From Niabella beijingensis (GTDB lineage Bacteria > Bacteroidota > Bacteroidia > Chitinophagales > Chitinophagaceae), in NCBI RefSeq assembly GCF_020034665.1, contig NZ_JAIQDI010000001.1, positions 2,852,001 through 2,916,000 of the forward strand: a stretch of DNA of 64,000 bases, written 5' to 3'. The translations under genes were made by a program, and so were the position numbers. Positions 8,124 through 16,432 of the stretch are shown piece after piece (position 1 is the stretch's first letter; every line of letters begins with the position of its first letter). The notes under the pieces are model-generated. The model did not search any database. It was not told the origin of the DNA and saw only the letters and a program-made list of their open reading frames with translations.

Positions 8124-9029
8124 ATGACAACAAAAATTGCATTGGCTGTTTGCCTTCTTACCGGTCTGGGCCTGCTATTTATCGGTGCCCGCTTTTTGCT
8201 CGATCCTGAAGTTGCGATGCGGGCCTACGGGGTCAACGTTGATACCAGCGGTGACTTTTCTTTTCACATGATTAAGGGTATCCGGGATCTCTTTTCCGGT
8301 TTGCTGATTCTGCTGCTTGTTTGTACCAACCAGCGTCGCGCGCTGGGGATCAGTCTGCTGGCCGCAACAGTGGTGCCTTTTGGAGACCTGCTGATCGTAT
8401 GGAGCAAAAACGATGATCTCGCGTTACTGATGCCACATCTTACAGCTGTTCTTATTTGCATAATCATTGGTCCGTTACTGCTTGTACGTAAAAAGAAGGT
8501 GCCTGTTGTTGTGCGTAAGCCGGTGCAGGTTATTCATTCTGCTGCCAGTCATGCCGAAACGGTTACAGAAGCCACCATTTACCCGGGAGATAAAACGCCC
8601 TGGCATTATCATACCTTGTTTGCAGAAACATTTGAATTGCTGGAAGGCCGTCTTCAGGTAGGCAAGAGCGGTAACTATTATCAACTGAAAAAAGGGGACC
8701 GTATTACAATCGACGCCCTTGAGCTGCATTCGTTTTATAATAATACAGGCGTGAGCTGCCGGATAAGAACGCTTATAACGCCGGGTAACCTCCGGTTTGA
8801 ACAGGCCGGACAAATACTGACCGGGCTGGCCAATGATGGTTTGGCAAATAAAAGAGGAATTCCCAAAAGATTAACCGACCTGGCATTGTTTTTATACCTG
8901 AGCGATTCAAAACCTGCAGGCATGGCTAAAATGGCTGTGCCGTTGTTTGCGCTTCTTGCCTGGCTGGGCAGGAAATGCGGCCGGTTAAATGCATTGATCA
9001 ATCGTTATTGTTTTCCCATGCCAGCCTGA
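8124..9029 (+). CDS. DUF4267-like membrane domain fused to a cupin domain
   Basis: A 301-residue protein. Residues 1-120 form four hydrophobic helices with the GLGLLFIGARFLLDPEVAMRAYGV start and the HMIKGIRDLFSGLLIL motif seen in DUF4267-type membrane proteins. Residues 130-215 are a single cupin domain: PGDKTPWHYHTLFAETFELLEGRL carries the metal-ligand His-x-His/Glu pattern, and ELHSFYNN supplies the second cupin motif His. A further amphipathic or hydrophobic stretch follows near 265-285. Fusion of these two modules is uncommon. Cupins of this type often bind small ligands or metals. It lies downstream of a Crp/Fnr regulator. Substrate unknown. Confidence 0.6.
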   Translation: MTTKIALAVCLLTGLGLLFIGARFLLDPEVAMRAYGVNVDTSGDFSFHMIKGIRDLFSGLLILLLVCTNQRRALGISLLAATVVPFGDLLIVWSKNDDLALLMPHLTAVLICIIIGPLLLVRKKKVPVVVRKPVQVIHSAASHAETVTEATIYPGDKTPWHYHTLFAETFELLEGRLQVGKSGNYYQLKKGDRITIDALELHSFYNNTGVSCRIRTLITPGNLRFEQAGQILTGLANDGLANKRGIPKRLTDLALFLYLSDSKPAGMAKMAVPLFALLAWLGRKCGRLNALINRYCFPMPA

Positions 9030-9070
9030 AAGCCAGACTGCGTAAAGCGACCTATAAACATGGCTTAAAA

Positions 9071-9099
9071 TTTGTATCGTATTTTACGTTGTATATCTG
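9071..9099 (+). promoter_or_regulatory. Probable promoter of the EncFtn-like gene
   Basis: TTTG at 9071-9074 followed after 17 bases by TATATCTG at 9092-9099, one mismatch from TAnnTTTG. The ATG lies 21 bases further on. Confidence 0.4.
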
Positions 9100-9120
9100 T
9101 TCATTTAAAAATCAAAGACA

Positions 9121-9441
9121 ATGGGATTTGATCAATACCATGAACCGCCCGGAGAGCTCTCTCAACCGGTACGTACTTTTGCCCGGATGATACAGTCGCT
9201 GATCGAAGAAGCAGAAGCCATCGACTGGTACGAACAACGGATCCACGTTGAAAAGGACCGGGAGGCCAAAAAAATAATGCAGCATGCCCAACAGGAGGAG
9301 TTCATCCACTTTGCTATGGACCTGGAATTCCTGCTGCGTAAAAAGAAAGAATGGCGCCTTGTTGTGAAGAATATATTATTCAGGGAAGGAGATATTATAA
9401 AGAACGCAGAAAAGGCCGAAGATAAAGCGGAGGGTGCATAA
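9121..9441 (+). CDS. Encapsulated-ferritin-like protein (EncFtn family), no shell gene nearby
   Basis: A 106-residue, mainly two-helix protein that matches the encapsulated ferritin family: half-ferritin subunits that dimerise to create a ferroxidase centre. From memory, the Rhodospirillum rubrum EncFtn centre uses Glu32, Glu62 and His65 with Trp38 and Tyr39. Here Glu30, Trp36, Tyr37, Glu60 and His63 occur at identical spacing (EEAEAIDWYEQR and AQQEEFIHFAMDLEF), and the LFREGDI segment also matches. The C-terminus (NAEKAEDKAEGA) shows no hydrophobic encapsulin-targeting peptide, and no encapsulin gene is in this window. Expected role: iron oxidation or mineralisation in the cytoplasm. It is flanked by unrelated genes. 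Confidence 0.8.
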   Translation: MGFDQYHEPPGELSQPVRTFARMIQSLIEEAEAIDWYEQRIHVEKDREAKKIMQHAQQEEFIHFAMDLEFLLRKKKEWRLVVKNILFREGDIIKNAEKAEDKAEGA

Positions 9442-9759
9442 CAGTGCGCGGTTTATGGTTTGGGTAAATTCCTGTTACTAATAACGGGAATCGGGCCCCC
9501 GTATACTACCGGGTTATTTATTTGATTACCGCATGATTTTTTATAGGCCTTTATGATCTGTGATACCCTCTGCCCGATGCACACTCTTTATTACCTGTCA
9601 GGAAAATAACAATACCAGGTGTTACCGGTCCAACCTCGCCCGTTACATTTACCTGTAACACAACCGGATCTGTTTGTACAACAATTCGGACGGCTGTGCC
9701 GGTGGATTATTTTTCTGTTAACAGGATCATAACGCAGTGCATTTGGCTACTTTAGCCTT
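9442..9759. other. Intergenic region with two inverted repeats
   Basis: About 320 bases between the EncFtn-like and NuiA-like genes. A 9-bp stem with one G-T wobble (TTCCTGTTA, 9469-9477, with TAACGGGAA, 9482-9490) follows the EncFtn gene but lacks a T-run. GTTACA/TGTAAC half-sites at 9642-9659 could be an operator for the inhibitor-nuclease pair. TACTTTAG at 9748-9755, one mismatch from TAnnTTTG, lies only four bases before the next ATG. No gene is evident. Confidence 0.4.
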
Positions 9760-10161
9760 ATGAATACATCAGAATTTTTAACGCAATTGCAGGAACACAC
9801 CAGGGGTGTTGTTTTTATCAGCGAATCGGAATATCCTTTTGAAATACAGCAGCTGGATGCCCTGTCCCCGGATTCAATAGTTGCTAAAGTAGCCGAGCTG
9901 TCCGGTGCGCAAAGCACACAGGTAAAAGCCCATACTGCGGAGCAGTTTTTTTCAAAAGTACAACGGACGGCGGATCCCGCCGACGCTCCCGTTGTGGCCA
10001 ATGCACAAAAGATAAAAGCATTGTATGACTTTTTAAATGCCCGGCTGACGCAGCTGCAGGTTTACCGTGTGGAAGCGGGCGTGCAGGTGCCCATCTATAT
10101 CCTGGGCCTGTTGCCCGATCAGACCGTTGCCGGGATAAAGACCACCTCAATAGAATCGTAA
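9760..10161 (+). CDS. NuiA-like nuclease inhibitor
   Basis: A 133-residue cytosolic protein (no signal peptide) resembling nuclease A inhibitor NuiA of Anabaena, a protein of about 135 residues that blocks the non-specific nuclease NucA. The motif VVFISESEYPFEIQQL at residues 17-32 matches the conserved SESDYPF region; Glu24 falls at the residue I recall contacting the nuclease active site. Its stop is 10 bases before the start of a NucA-type DNA/RNA endonuclease, so the two are co-transcribed. Inferred role: protects the cytoplasm from nuclease made before export. The assignment rests on motif plus context, since NuiA homologues are divergent. Confidence 0.8.
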   Translation: MNTSEFLTQLQEHTRGVVFISESEYPFEIQQLDALSPDSIVAKVAELSGAQSTQVKAHTAEQFFSKVQRTADPADAPVVANAQKIKALYDFLNARLTQLQVYRVEAGVQVPIYILGLLPDQTVAGIKTTSIES

Positions 10162-10171
10162 ACCCTCAGTT

Positions 10172-11548
10172 ATGAAAAAAATAAACGCCTTCTTAACGCT
10201 ACTGTTGCTGGTAGCCCTCTACAGCTGTTCCAAGTACCCACCGATTGAGCCCCCGCCCCCCGTGATAAAAGACAGCAGTTATTTAGTTACTGAAAGTTTT
10301 GAGTCCGGGCGAAAAACTGCGTATGCGCTGGCCGATGTGGAATTAAGAACGGGCAGCTGGTCGTTCAATGATGCCCTTATCGGTAATTTGGCGGCCGACA
10401 CAAAAGACAGCTCCTGGTCAGTACGTTTAAGAGGAGGCAGCATCACCACCAATTTTAAAATCAACGGCCTGAAAAAAGTGTATGTATTGTCTGCCACTTA
10501 CGGATCGGACGGACCTTCTACCTGGAATTTTCAGACCAGTACCGACGGTCAGACCTTTACCAATATCGGCAGTCCGGTTACGGTAAACAGCAAAGACTTC
10601 CGGCTGGACAGTTTCCTTATCACCGGTACACAGCCGGTACAGGTGCGTATCATTAAAACCGGAACTACCCGCATTAATATCGATAATATCATTTTTGCCG
10701 GTGCGTCCAGCGACCCGGGATTTAAAGATCCGACAGATACGATACCGGGAGGAGGTGATACGACAGTTCCGGCCGCGGGCCGCTATGTGATCGCCGGGCC
10801 GGATGCACCTCCGCTCACAGGGGATAACTCCAACCTGCTGCTTGGAAACCCGTCCGGTGCAGATTCCGTGCTTACTATGGCAGAGAACTATCTTATCAAC
10901 CAGCACTACTATATCGAGTCTTATTCCAGTTCAAGGGCCACACCGAACTGGGTGGCCTGGCATATTGACGCCAGCAATATTACCGGCGCTGCGGACCGTC
11001 AGGATAATTTTGCAGCCTGGGCAGGTTTGTACAGTGGTTGGTATAAAGTCCAGTCCAGTTCCTACATGGGGTCCGGTTATGATCGTGGCCACAATTGCCC
11101 GAGCGCCGACCGCACCAGCAGTGTGGACGCCAATTCTGCTACCTTCCTGATGACCAATATGATTCCCCAAACGCCTCAGAATAATCAGCAGACCTGGAAT
11201 AACCTGGAGCAATACATCCGTACACAGGTAACAGCGGGTAAAGAAGCCTATGTAATTATGGGTAGTTATGGAACCGCTGGTACGATTGATAACGGTAAAA
11301 TTACGGTGCCTGCCAATGTATGGAAAGTGGTGGTGTTTATTGATAACGGAGATAACGATCTTACGCGTGTGACCGCCGATACACGGGTGCTGGCGGTAAA
11401 TACGCCCAATACCAGCACTGTAAATGCGGATTGGAAACAATATATCACTACAGTGCGCGATATCGAAGCAGCAACGGGATATAACCTGCTTTCCCAATTA
11501 AGCACAGAGATCCAGAATGCAGTGGAAACAAAAAAAGACCCTGGCTAA
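10172..11548 (+). CDS. Lipoprotein DNA/RNA non-specific endonuclease (NucA/NUC1 family)
   Basis: A 458-residue secreted nuclease. The signal peptide ends in a lipobox (VALYSC, Cys19), predicting outer-membrane anchoring. Residues 40-175 form a beta-rich domain (ESFESGRKTAYALADVELRTG and later INIDNIIF) like the discoidin/choice-of-anchor modules of Bacteroidota secreted proteins. The beta-beta-alpha metal nuclease domain occupies about 200-450, with the signature DRGHNCPSADR (Asp304, Arg305, Gly306, catalytic His307) and the metal-binding region NMIPQTPQNNQQTWNNLE. Likely role: degrading extracellular nucleic acid for nutrient phosphorus or defence. It is preceded by the NuiA-like inhibitor and followed by a strong terminator. 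Confidence 0.93.
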   Translation: MKKINAFLTLLLLVALYSCSKYPPIEPPPPVIKDSSYLVTESFESGRKTAYALADVELRTGSWSFNDALIGNLAADTKDSSWSVRLRGGSITTNFKINGLKKVYVLSATYGSDGPSTWNFQTSTDGQTFTNIGSPVTVNSKDFRLDSFLITGTQPVQVRIIKTGTTRINIDNIIFAGASSDPGFKDPTDTIPGGGDTTVPAAGRYVIAGPDAPPLTGDNSNLLLGNPSGADSVLTMAENYLINQHYYIESYSSSRATPNWVAWHIDASNITGAADRQDNFAAWAGLYSGWYKVQSSSYMGSGYDRGHNCPSADRTSSVDANSATFLMTNMIPQTPQNNQQTWNNLEQYIRTQVTAGKEAYVIMGSYGTAGTIDNGKITVPANVWKVVVFIDNGDNDLTRVTADTRVLAVNTPNTSTVNADWKQYITTVRDIEAATGYNLLSQLSTEIQNAVETKKDPG

Positions 11549-11580
11549 TGGAATACACCGGTGCCTTTAACTAACTTGAT

Positions 11581-11607
11581 ACCCGCTTTTTAAAGAGCGG
11601 GTTTTTT
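11581..11607 (+). terminator. Intrinsic terminator of the inhibitor-nuclease operon
   Basis: ACCCGCT (11581-11587) pairs with AGCGGGT (11596-11602) around an 8-base loop, followed by a run of six T. Confidence 0.9.
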
Positions 11608-11714
11608 ATTGAATGACCGATGGTGCCTGTAATACGAACTCTTGTGAAAGCGGTTGCTGATTTCCACACTGTATTATATTCTTTAGTACATTTATCCATC
11701 TATTCTGATCTGCT

Positions 11715-13754
11715 ATGTATATGCGCTTTTTATTTTTTACAGCTTACTCGTTTGCGCTCGTTGGTCTGTATTCCTGTACTTCACATAGGCCGGTAGCCGG
11801 TACTGTTAGGCCAACTGTTACTGCAGACCTGCCTTTTCCTGTTGCGGAACGGGAATTCCGGGCTGCCTGGGTACCCACGGTAGCCAATATCAGCTGGCCT
11901 TCAAAGCCTGGTTTGCCGGTGGCGGAGCAGCAAAAAGAAGCAATCACTTTGCTGGATTTTTTAAAAGTACATCATTTTAATGCTGTTATTTTCCAGGTGC
12001 GCCCGCAGGCCGATGCATTATATAAAAGTGCATTGGAGCCCTGGTCCTATTATCTCACAGGGACACAGGGAAAAGCGCCGGAACCTTTCTATGATCCCCT
12101 CCAATTCTGGATCGATGCCGCACACGCGAGAGGGCTGGAACTGCATGTGTGGCTGAACCCGTACCGTGCGCATCATATTTCCGGTGGGCCGGTAACGGAA
12201 AGTTCCCTTGTAAAAACAAAACCGGAACTGGTAGTGAAACTGAAGGAGGGATACTGGTGGTTTGATCCCTCGCTGAAAGCCACACAGGATCATGGCATCA
12301 GCGTGGTAATGGATATCGTAAAACGGTATGATATCGATGGCGTTCACTTTGATGATTATTTTTACCCCTACCCTTCTTATAATGGTAATCAGGATTTTCC
12401 GGACAGTCTTAGCTGGGTACAATACCAGAAATCAGGTGGCAGGCTTTCACGCGGCGACTGGCGGCGCAACAGTGTAAATACATTTATACAGCGGTTATAT
12501 GCTGAGATAAAAAAAGAAAAAAAATACGTAAAGTTTGGTATCAGCCCCTTTGGTATCTGGCGTCCCGGTCATCCTGCATCGGTAACCGGGTTTGATCAGT
12601 ATGATGAATTGTATGCGGACGCCCGGTTATGGCTCAACAAAGGCTGGGTGGATTATCTTTCGCCACAGCTTTACTGGCCCACCAGCCGTTTGGGCCAAAG
12701 CTATCCTGTGCTGCTGGGATGGTGGGCCGGGGAAAATACGATGAGCCGCCATCTCTGGCCCGGCATCAGCGTAGGAAGGGATACGAGCAAGGCGAATACA
12801 ACAGAGGTTATTAACCAGATCATGATCGACCGGGGTATGCAGCCTGCCGGCAGCGGGGTGGTGCACTGGAGCATTTCTTCTCTTATCAAAAATCCTGGTC
12901 TGGCAAATGCGCTGACAGAAGGGCCCTATAAAAAACAGGCACTGGTACCTGCCAGTTCCTGGCTGGATGCGGCGGCACCCGCGGCTCCCCGCATAACGCT
13001 CACACAGCAGGCAGATACTGCTGTGGTACAGTGGTCGCATACAGATGCTAAGGACGTATACCACTGGGTGGTCTATTATCGATATGGCAATAGCTGGAAC
13101 TATAAGATCCTTGATCCGGCAACTCGTTCACTGGAATTAAACATGCAGGTGGACGGACACCTGCTGCAACGTGTGGCAGTATCTGCCGTGGATCGCAGCG
13201 GTAATGAAAGCGCAGCTACCGAAGCGGTATGGAATAAGGTGACCATATTATCCCGCAGCAGCTGGCAGGCTGCACCGGCCAGACCGTATAAACGACATAC
13301 CCCGGTGCGTATAACCGTGCATCATGAGGGAGGCAAAGTACTCTCAGATACATCCAGTGCTGCCAGACGTTTAAAAAATATCCAAACCTGGTGCATGGGG
13401 CCCGATCGTAAATGGACCGATATTCCCTACCACTATCTTATTGCCCCGGACGGTACTGTATATGAAGGACGTGACCCGCTGACCGTGGGAGAAACCAATA
13501 CCGAATATGATCCTACAGGACATTTACTGATCTGCTTTCTGGGGAATTATGAACAGCAGGAACTGACGCCTCATTTGCTGGACGTACTCTCCCGGCTTAT
13601 TGCACAATGTTGTAAACAGTACAATATAGCACCGGAAACCCTTTCCACTCATCGCAACCATAGTAAAATGACCACCTGCCCCGGCAAGAATATCTACCCT
13701 TTTTTTGAGAACGGGTATGTGAAAAACAGGGTAAAGGAACTGCTGAAGCAATAA
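11715..13754 (+). CDS. GHL10-type glycoside hydrolase fused to an N-acetylmuramoyl-L-alanine amidase
   Basis: A 679-residue lipoprotein (lipobox LYSC, Cys21). Residues 45-385 are a GHL10/DUF187 TIM-barrel: FRAAWVPTVANISWPSKPG, the AVIFQVRPQADALY strand and GVHFDDYFYPYP near 209-218, the usual acidic catalytic segment. Residues about 405-500 resemble a fibronectin type III domain. Residues 515-679 are an Amidase_2/PGRP domain with zinc ligands His536 (ITVHHEGG), His646 and Cys655 (TTCPGKN), and ITWCMGPDRKWTDIPYHY-like core residues. GHL10 enzymes cleave glycan stems of denuded peptidoglycan, so one protein may cut both glycan and peptide linkages. Predicted periplasmic or surface location. Confidence 0.92.
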   Translation: MYMRFLFFTAYSFALVGLYSCTSHRPVAGTVRPTVTADLPFPVAEREFRAAWVPTVANISWPSKPGLPVAEQQKEAITLLDFLKVHHFNAVIFQVRPQADALYKSALEPWSYYLTGTQGKAPEPFYDPLQFWIDAAHARGLELHVWLNPYRAHHISGGPVTESSLVKTKPELVVKLKEGYWWFDPSLKATQDHGISVVMDIVKRYDIDGVHFDDYFYPYPSYNGNQDFPDSLSWVQYQKSGGRLSRGDWRRNSVNTFIQRLYAEIKKEKKYVKFGISPFGIWRPGHPASVTGFDQYDELYADARLWLNKGWVDYLSPQLYWPTSRLGQSYPVLLGWWAGENTMSRHLWPGISVGRDTSKANTTEVINQIMIDRGMQPAGSGVVHWSISSLIKNPGLANALTEGPYKKQALVPASSWLDAAAPAAPRITLTQQADTAVVQWSHTDAKDVYHWVVYYRYGNSWNYKILDPATRSLELNMQVDGHLLQRVAVSAVDRSGNESAATEAVWNKVTILSRSSWQAAPARPYKRHTPVRITVHHEGGKVLSDTSSAARRLKNIQTWCMGPDRKWTDIPYHYLIAPDGTVYEGRDPLTVGETNTEYDPTGHLLICFLGNYEQQELTPHLLDVLSRLIAQCCKQYNIAPETLSTHRNHSKMTTCPGKNIYPFFENGYVKNRVKELLKQ

Positions 13755-13911
13755 GAGGACCGCGAGAAAACAGGGTCTGTTCTTACATTCGTAACGAAGG
13801 GAGCCGGTAATATATACTGCCGGGCTTTAGTCATAACCCGGTAGGATCTTCAATAAGGCATATTGTTTGTGCCGCTTTCATGGGATCTGTTTTTAATAAA
13901 AAAAATATATC

Positions 13912-14238
13912 ATGGAACTTATAGGAAATCAGTTAGCGGCGCTGCTTAACCGTTGTGCGGCTGTTTGCGATCATTGTGCTGCCGCCTGCCTCGGGGAGGA
14001 GGACGTGGAACACTTGGCCGATTGTATACGTACAGACATTGCCTGCGCCACTGTTTGCCGTACCACCGCACAGTTACTGGAGCTGGGCATTGGCGAACAG
14101 AATGTGTTACTGCTCTGCGCAGAAGTATGTAAGCTTTGCGCGGATGAGTGCGGTAAACATGATCACGACCACTGCAGGGCCTGTGCCGGGATCTGTAATG
14201 AGTGTGCAGTGGAATGCGGTCAGTCGGCGGTGGCGTAA
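13912..14238 (+). CDS. Four-helix-bundle copper storage protein (Csp/DUF326 family)
   Basis: A 108-residue protein containing 16 cysteines, arranged as CxxxC and CxxC pairs along helices (RCAAVCDHCAAAC, ACATVC, LLCAEVCKLCADEC, HCRACAGICNECAVEC), plus a His-rich loop KHDHDHC. This is the pattern of Csp proteins, whose cysteines line the inside of a four-helix bundle and hold many Cu(I) ions. There is no signal peptide, so it resembles the cytosolic Csp3 type. No copper exporter or CueR-type regulator lies beside it. It is a single gene with its own upstream gap of about 157 bases. Confidence 0.92.
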   Translation: MELIGNQLAALLNRCAAVCDHCAAACLGEEDVEHLADCIRTDIACATVCRTTAQLLELGIGEQNVLLLCAEVCKLCADECGKHDHDHCRACAGICNECAVECGQSAVA

Positions 14239-14289
14239 AGTGTTGAAAATATTCCACGATCTGTGTATCTTTCTGCTCAAAAGGCAGCG

Positions 14290-14998
14290 ATGAAATCGGG
14301 AAGGATATTCATGGCAATTTGGGCAGCAGGGTGGATCACTCTTATTTCCAGTTGTGCTATACAGCCGGATAAGGACAGCTATCAACTTACCAGATCGGAA
14401 AAGGCCATTTGTGATAGCCTGAAGCTGGACCCCTCAATAATACGTGATCTGAGAAAATATACTGCGGCCGAAGTAGAGCCGTTTCATTATTCCCGGAGTA
14501 AAATGTACGCCAATAATACCGTGACGGAGCTTGAACCCATCCGTTTGACCGGTGTTATTTTTTAATGAAACGATTGACAACAATTACGATCTGATTTACC
14601 GCCTGAAAGACAGTATGAAAAACAGAGGGTACACAATCTTCTGTGTAGAGTTAACAGGCGATTCAGATAACTGGCGGCATAGTATGGGTATTGTAAAGGG
14701 AACAGATCAATATCAATTACTGAAACAGATGCAAACGGATGGTATCAATTATGATATTACAAACGACAGTCTGCTGGCTATAATAAAAGGGCTGGACAAA
14801 AAATACCAGCTGGAACTGATCGGTGCATCCGGAGATTATTGTGAATTTATTATTCACCGCCCGCCTGTAGATTGGAACCAGCTGGCAAAAGAGGTCTACC
14901 GCGTTTGTCCGGATGTGGTGGATCAGGGCGAGGGTTCGGTGGAGGCGCTTGCGAAACAGCTAAAGCAACACCGGCGCCTGGAGTTTTGGTGGGATTAA
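14290..14998 (+). pseudogene. DUF4253-like lipoprotein gene interrupted by a frameshift
   Basis: Two overlapping frames join to one protein. The first starts at ATG 14290 with a lipoprotein signal (ITLISSCAIQ) and runs to a stop at 14563-14565. The second, open to 14998, continues the same domain: NETIDNNYDLIYRLKDSMKN. The break sits on six T at 14558-14563; removing one T gives a continuous protein of about 235 residues. The C-terminus (CPDVVDQGEGSVEALAKQLK, ending FWWD) resembles DUF4253, of unknown function. This is either a genuine inactivating or phase-variable slip, or a base-call error in a homopolymer. Neighbours are the Csp gene and another lipoprotein. Confidence 0.7.
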
Positions 14999-15032
14999 GT
15001 TATTGAGCACATTATTTTATTATCCGTTATAA

Positions 15033-15617
15033 ATGCTGTTTGTCCGTATATATACTTTATTACTGATCCTGGTTTTGTTTTCGAATTGCAGGAACGGGTC
15101 TGGAAAACCTGCAAAGCCTATAGCAGAACTGGATACGATCTCCTATGAAAACCTTTCAAAAAAAGCAAATGCCTACCTGGAGCAGCAGCAGGATCGTTGT
15201 ATACAGTTATACGGTTTAGGCGCATATGAGAGCTGGTACTATGACCAGCTAACAGGGGAGCTGAGTTTTAGTGACGGGGGAATAAAAAAGCTGGCTATCG
15301 ATTATGAAGAAGTTGGGTCTGTTTCAATGGAATCACAGACCTTTCTTTGGGCCTGGGATAATCCATATATTGAACCAAAAATAAAATCGGAAATAGGAAA
15401 AGTAAAAGCATTTGGTGTTAAACGGAATTTTAAAAAACTGATGACCGCCAAGTGGAATGCTGATGAACAGGATGGGTGGGAGATGACGGCTATAGCGGCT
15501 TATCTTTTAAAAGCAAAGGGCGCGTACAGGGCACCGGCTTCAGACAGTTCTCTTTTTTCTTTTATGCTGTTTAAACACATACGCCGGGTGGATACTGCTT
15601 CTGCTTCCGGCCGATAA
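15033..15617 (+). CDS. DUF6882-like lipoprotein
   Basis: A 194-residue protein with a signal peptide and lipobox (LVLFSNC, Cys19). The mature part contains YESWYYDQLTGELSFSDGG, then VGSVSMESQTFLWAWDNPYI and VKAFGVKRNFKKLM, a pattern I associate with the DUF6882 family, whose members are often cytosolic; no function is known. It follows the frameshifted DUF4253-like lipoprotein by 34 bases on the same strand. DUF4253 and DUF6882 genes are both often seen in polymorphic-toxin-associated or variable regions, but no toxin domain is visible here. The family assignment is tentative. Confidence 0.55.
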   Translation: MLFVRIYTLLLILVLFSNCRNGSGKPAKPIAELDTISYENLSKKANAYLEQQQDRCIQLYGLGAYESWYYDQLTGELSFSDGGIKKLAIDYEEVGSVSMESQTFLWAWDNPYIEPKIKSEIGKVKAFGVKRNFKKLMTAKWNADEQDGWEMTAIAAYLLKAKGAYRAPASDSSLFSFMLFKHIRRVDTASASGR

Positions 15618-15708
15618 TGACCTATCCCTTCCCGGCAGGGATTGCTGGTCGGCCATGTATGGATTTTTCCCCTTTTTTAACGAGTATTGCACATTAAGCA
15701 CATATTAA

Positions 15709-16239
15709 ATGATATCAGTACCGGATAAAAAACTGACCTTACGCAAAGCGACCAACACCGATGCAGGTCCTGTCTGGACGCTGCTCCAACAGGCGATTGA
15801 AAAAAGAAAACAGGAAGGAAGCTCCCAATGGCAGGATGGTTATCCCAACCCTGCCGTCGTAGCCAGAGATATCGGGAAAGAATACGGATATGTTTGTACC
15901 GATGATGCAGATCATATTGTAGCGTATACGGCATTGATTTTTGACGGGGAGCCGGCCTATGAAGCACTGGAAGGCAAATGGCTTACCGAACGCCCCTATG
16001 CGGTGATACACCGGTTGGCTGTCGATCAGGGAAAGGCAATAAAAGGATTGGGTACCTGGATGATGCAGGCCGTGGAGGAGATATGCCGGAAGCAGGGCAT
16101 TTTTAGCATTAAAGTAGACACCAACTTTGATAACACAGGCATGCTTCGTGTATTTGAAAAACTGGGATACACGTATTGCGGCGAAGTCTATTTCCGCGGG
16201 GCCGCCCGGCGGGCCTATGAAAAAAGACTGGATATCTGA
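15709..16239 (+). CDS. GNAT-family N-acetyltransferase
   Basis: A 176-residue acetyl-CoA-dependent transferase. The fold runs LTLRKATNTDAGPVWTLLQQAI at the N-terminus, a central AVIHRLAVDQGKAIKGLGTWMMQAVEEI segment (the acetyl-CoA pyrophosphate loop, with KGLG in place of the usual RGxG) and the FDNTGMLRVFEKLGYTYCGEVYF helix-strand pair that closes the GNAT domain. The acceptor substrate cannot be inferred. It is separated by about 90 bases from the upstream lipoprotein and is followed by the first copy of the duplicated hmu promoter region. Confidence 0.88.
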   Translation: MISVPDKKLTLRKATNTDAGPVWTLLQQAIEKRKQEGSSQWQDGYPNPAVVARDIGKEYGYVCTDDADHIVAYTALIFDGEPAYEALEGKWLTERPYAVIHRLAVDQGKAIKGLGTWMMQAVEEICRKQGIFSIKVDTNFDNTGMLRVFEKLGYTYCGEVYFRGAARRAYEKRLDI

Positions 16240-16294
16240 CAGCAGTAAAAAGCACAGCATACACGATTGTGAACCCGGACCGCAACTTTTTTTA

Positions 16295-16432
16295 GCAAAG
16301 TACCGGCAGCACCGTGTTTCAGCACTGTTGTGGCTGTGATATCCTGTTTCAGATTTTTCCCGATCCCGAAACTTCTTTTCCCGATTCTGAAAATAGATAC
16401 CGGAAGAATGGATCATCTTTGCATCATTGTTA
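16295..16432 (+). repeat. Copy A of the duplicated heme-operon promoter region
   Basis: About 135 bases that align with 16585-16712. It contains two operator-like boxes, TTTCCCGATCCCGAAA (16356-16371) and TTTCCCGATTCTGAAA (16377-16392), start-to-start 21 bases, then a -7-like CATCTTTG at 16414-16421, 22 bases after the second box. No recognisable gene follows this copy before copy B, so it may drive a leader or small RNA through 16422-16580, or be a relic of a duplication. Confidence 0.8.

Noticed and set aside
16340..16400. Fur box in the hmu promoter
   Set aside because: The boxes are C/G-containing TTTCCCGATnnnGAAA motifs, unlike the AT-rich Fur consensus as I know it.
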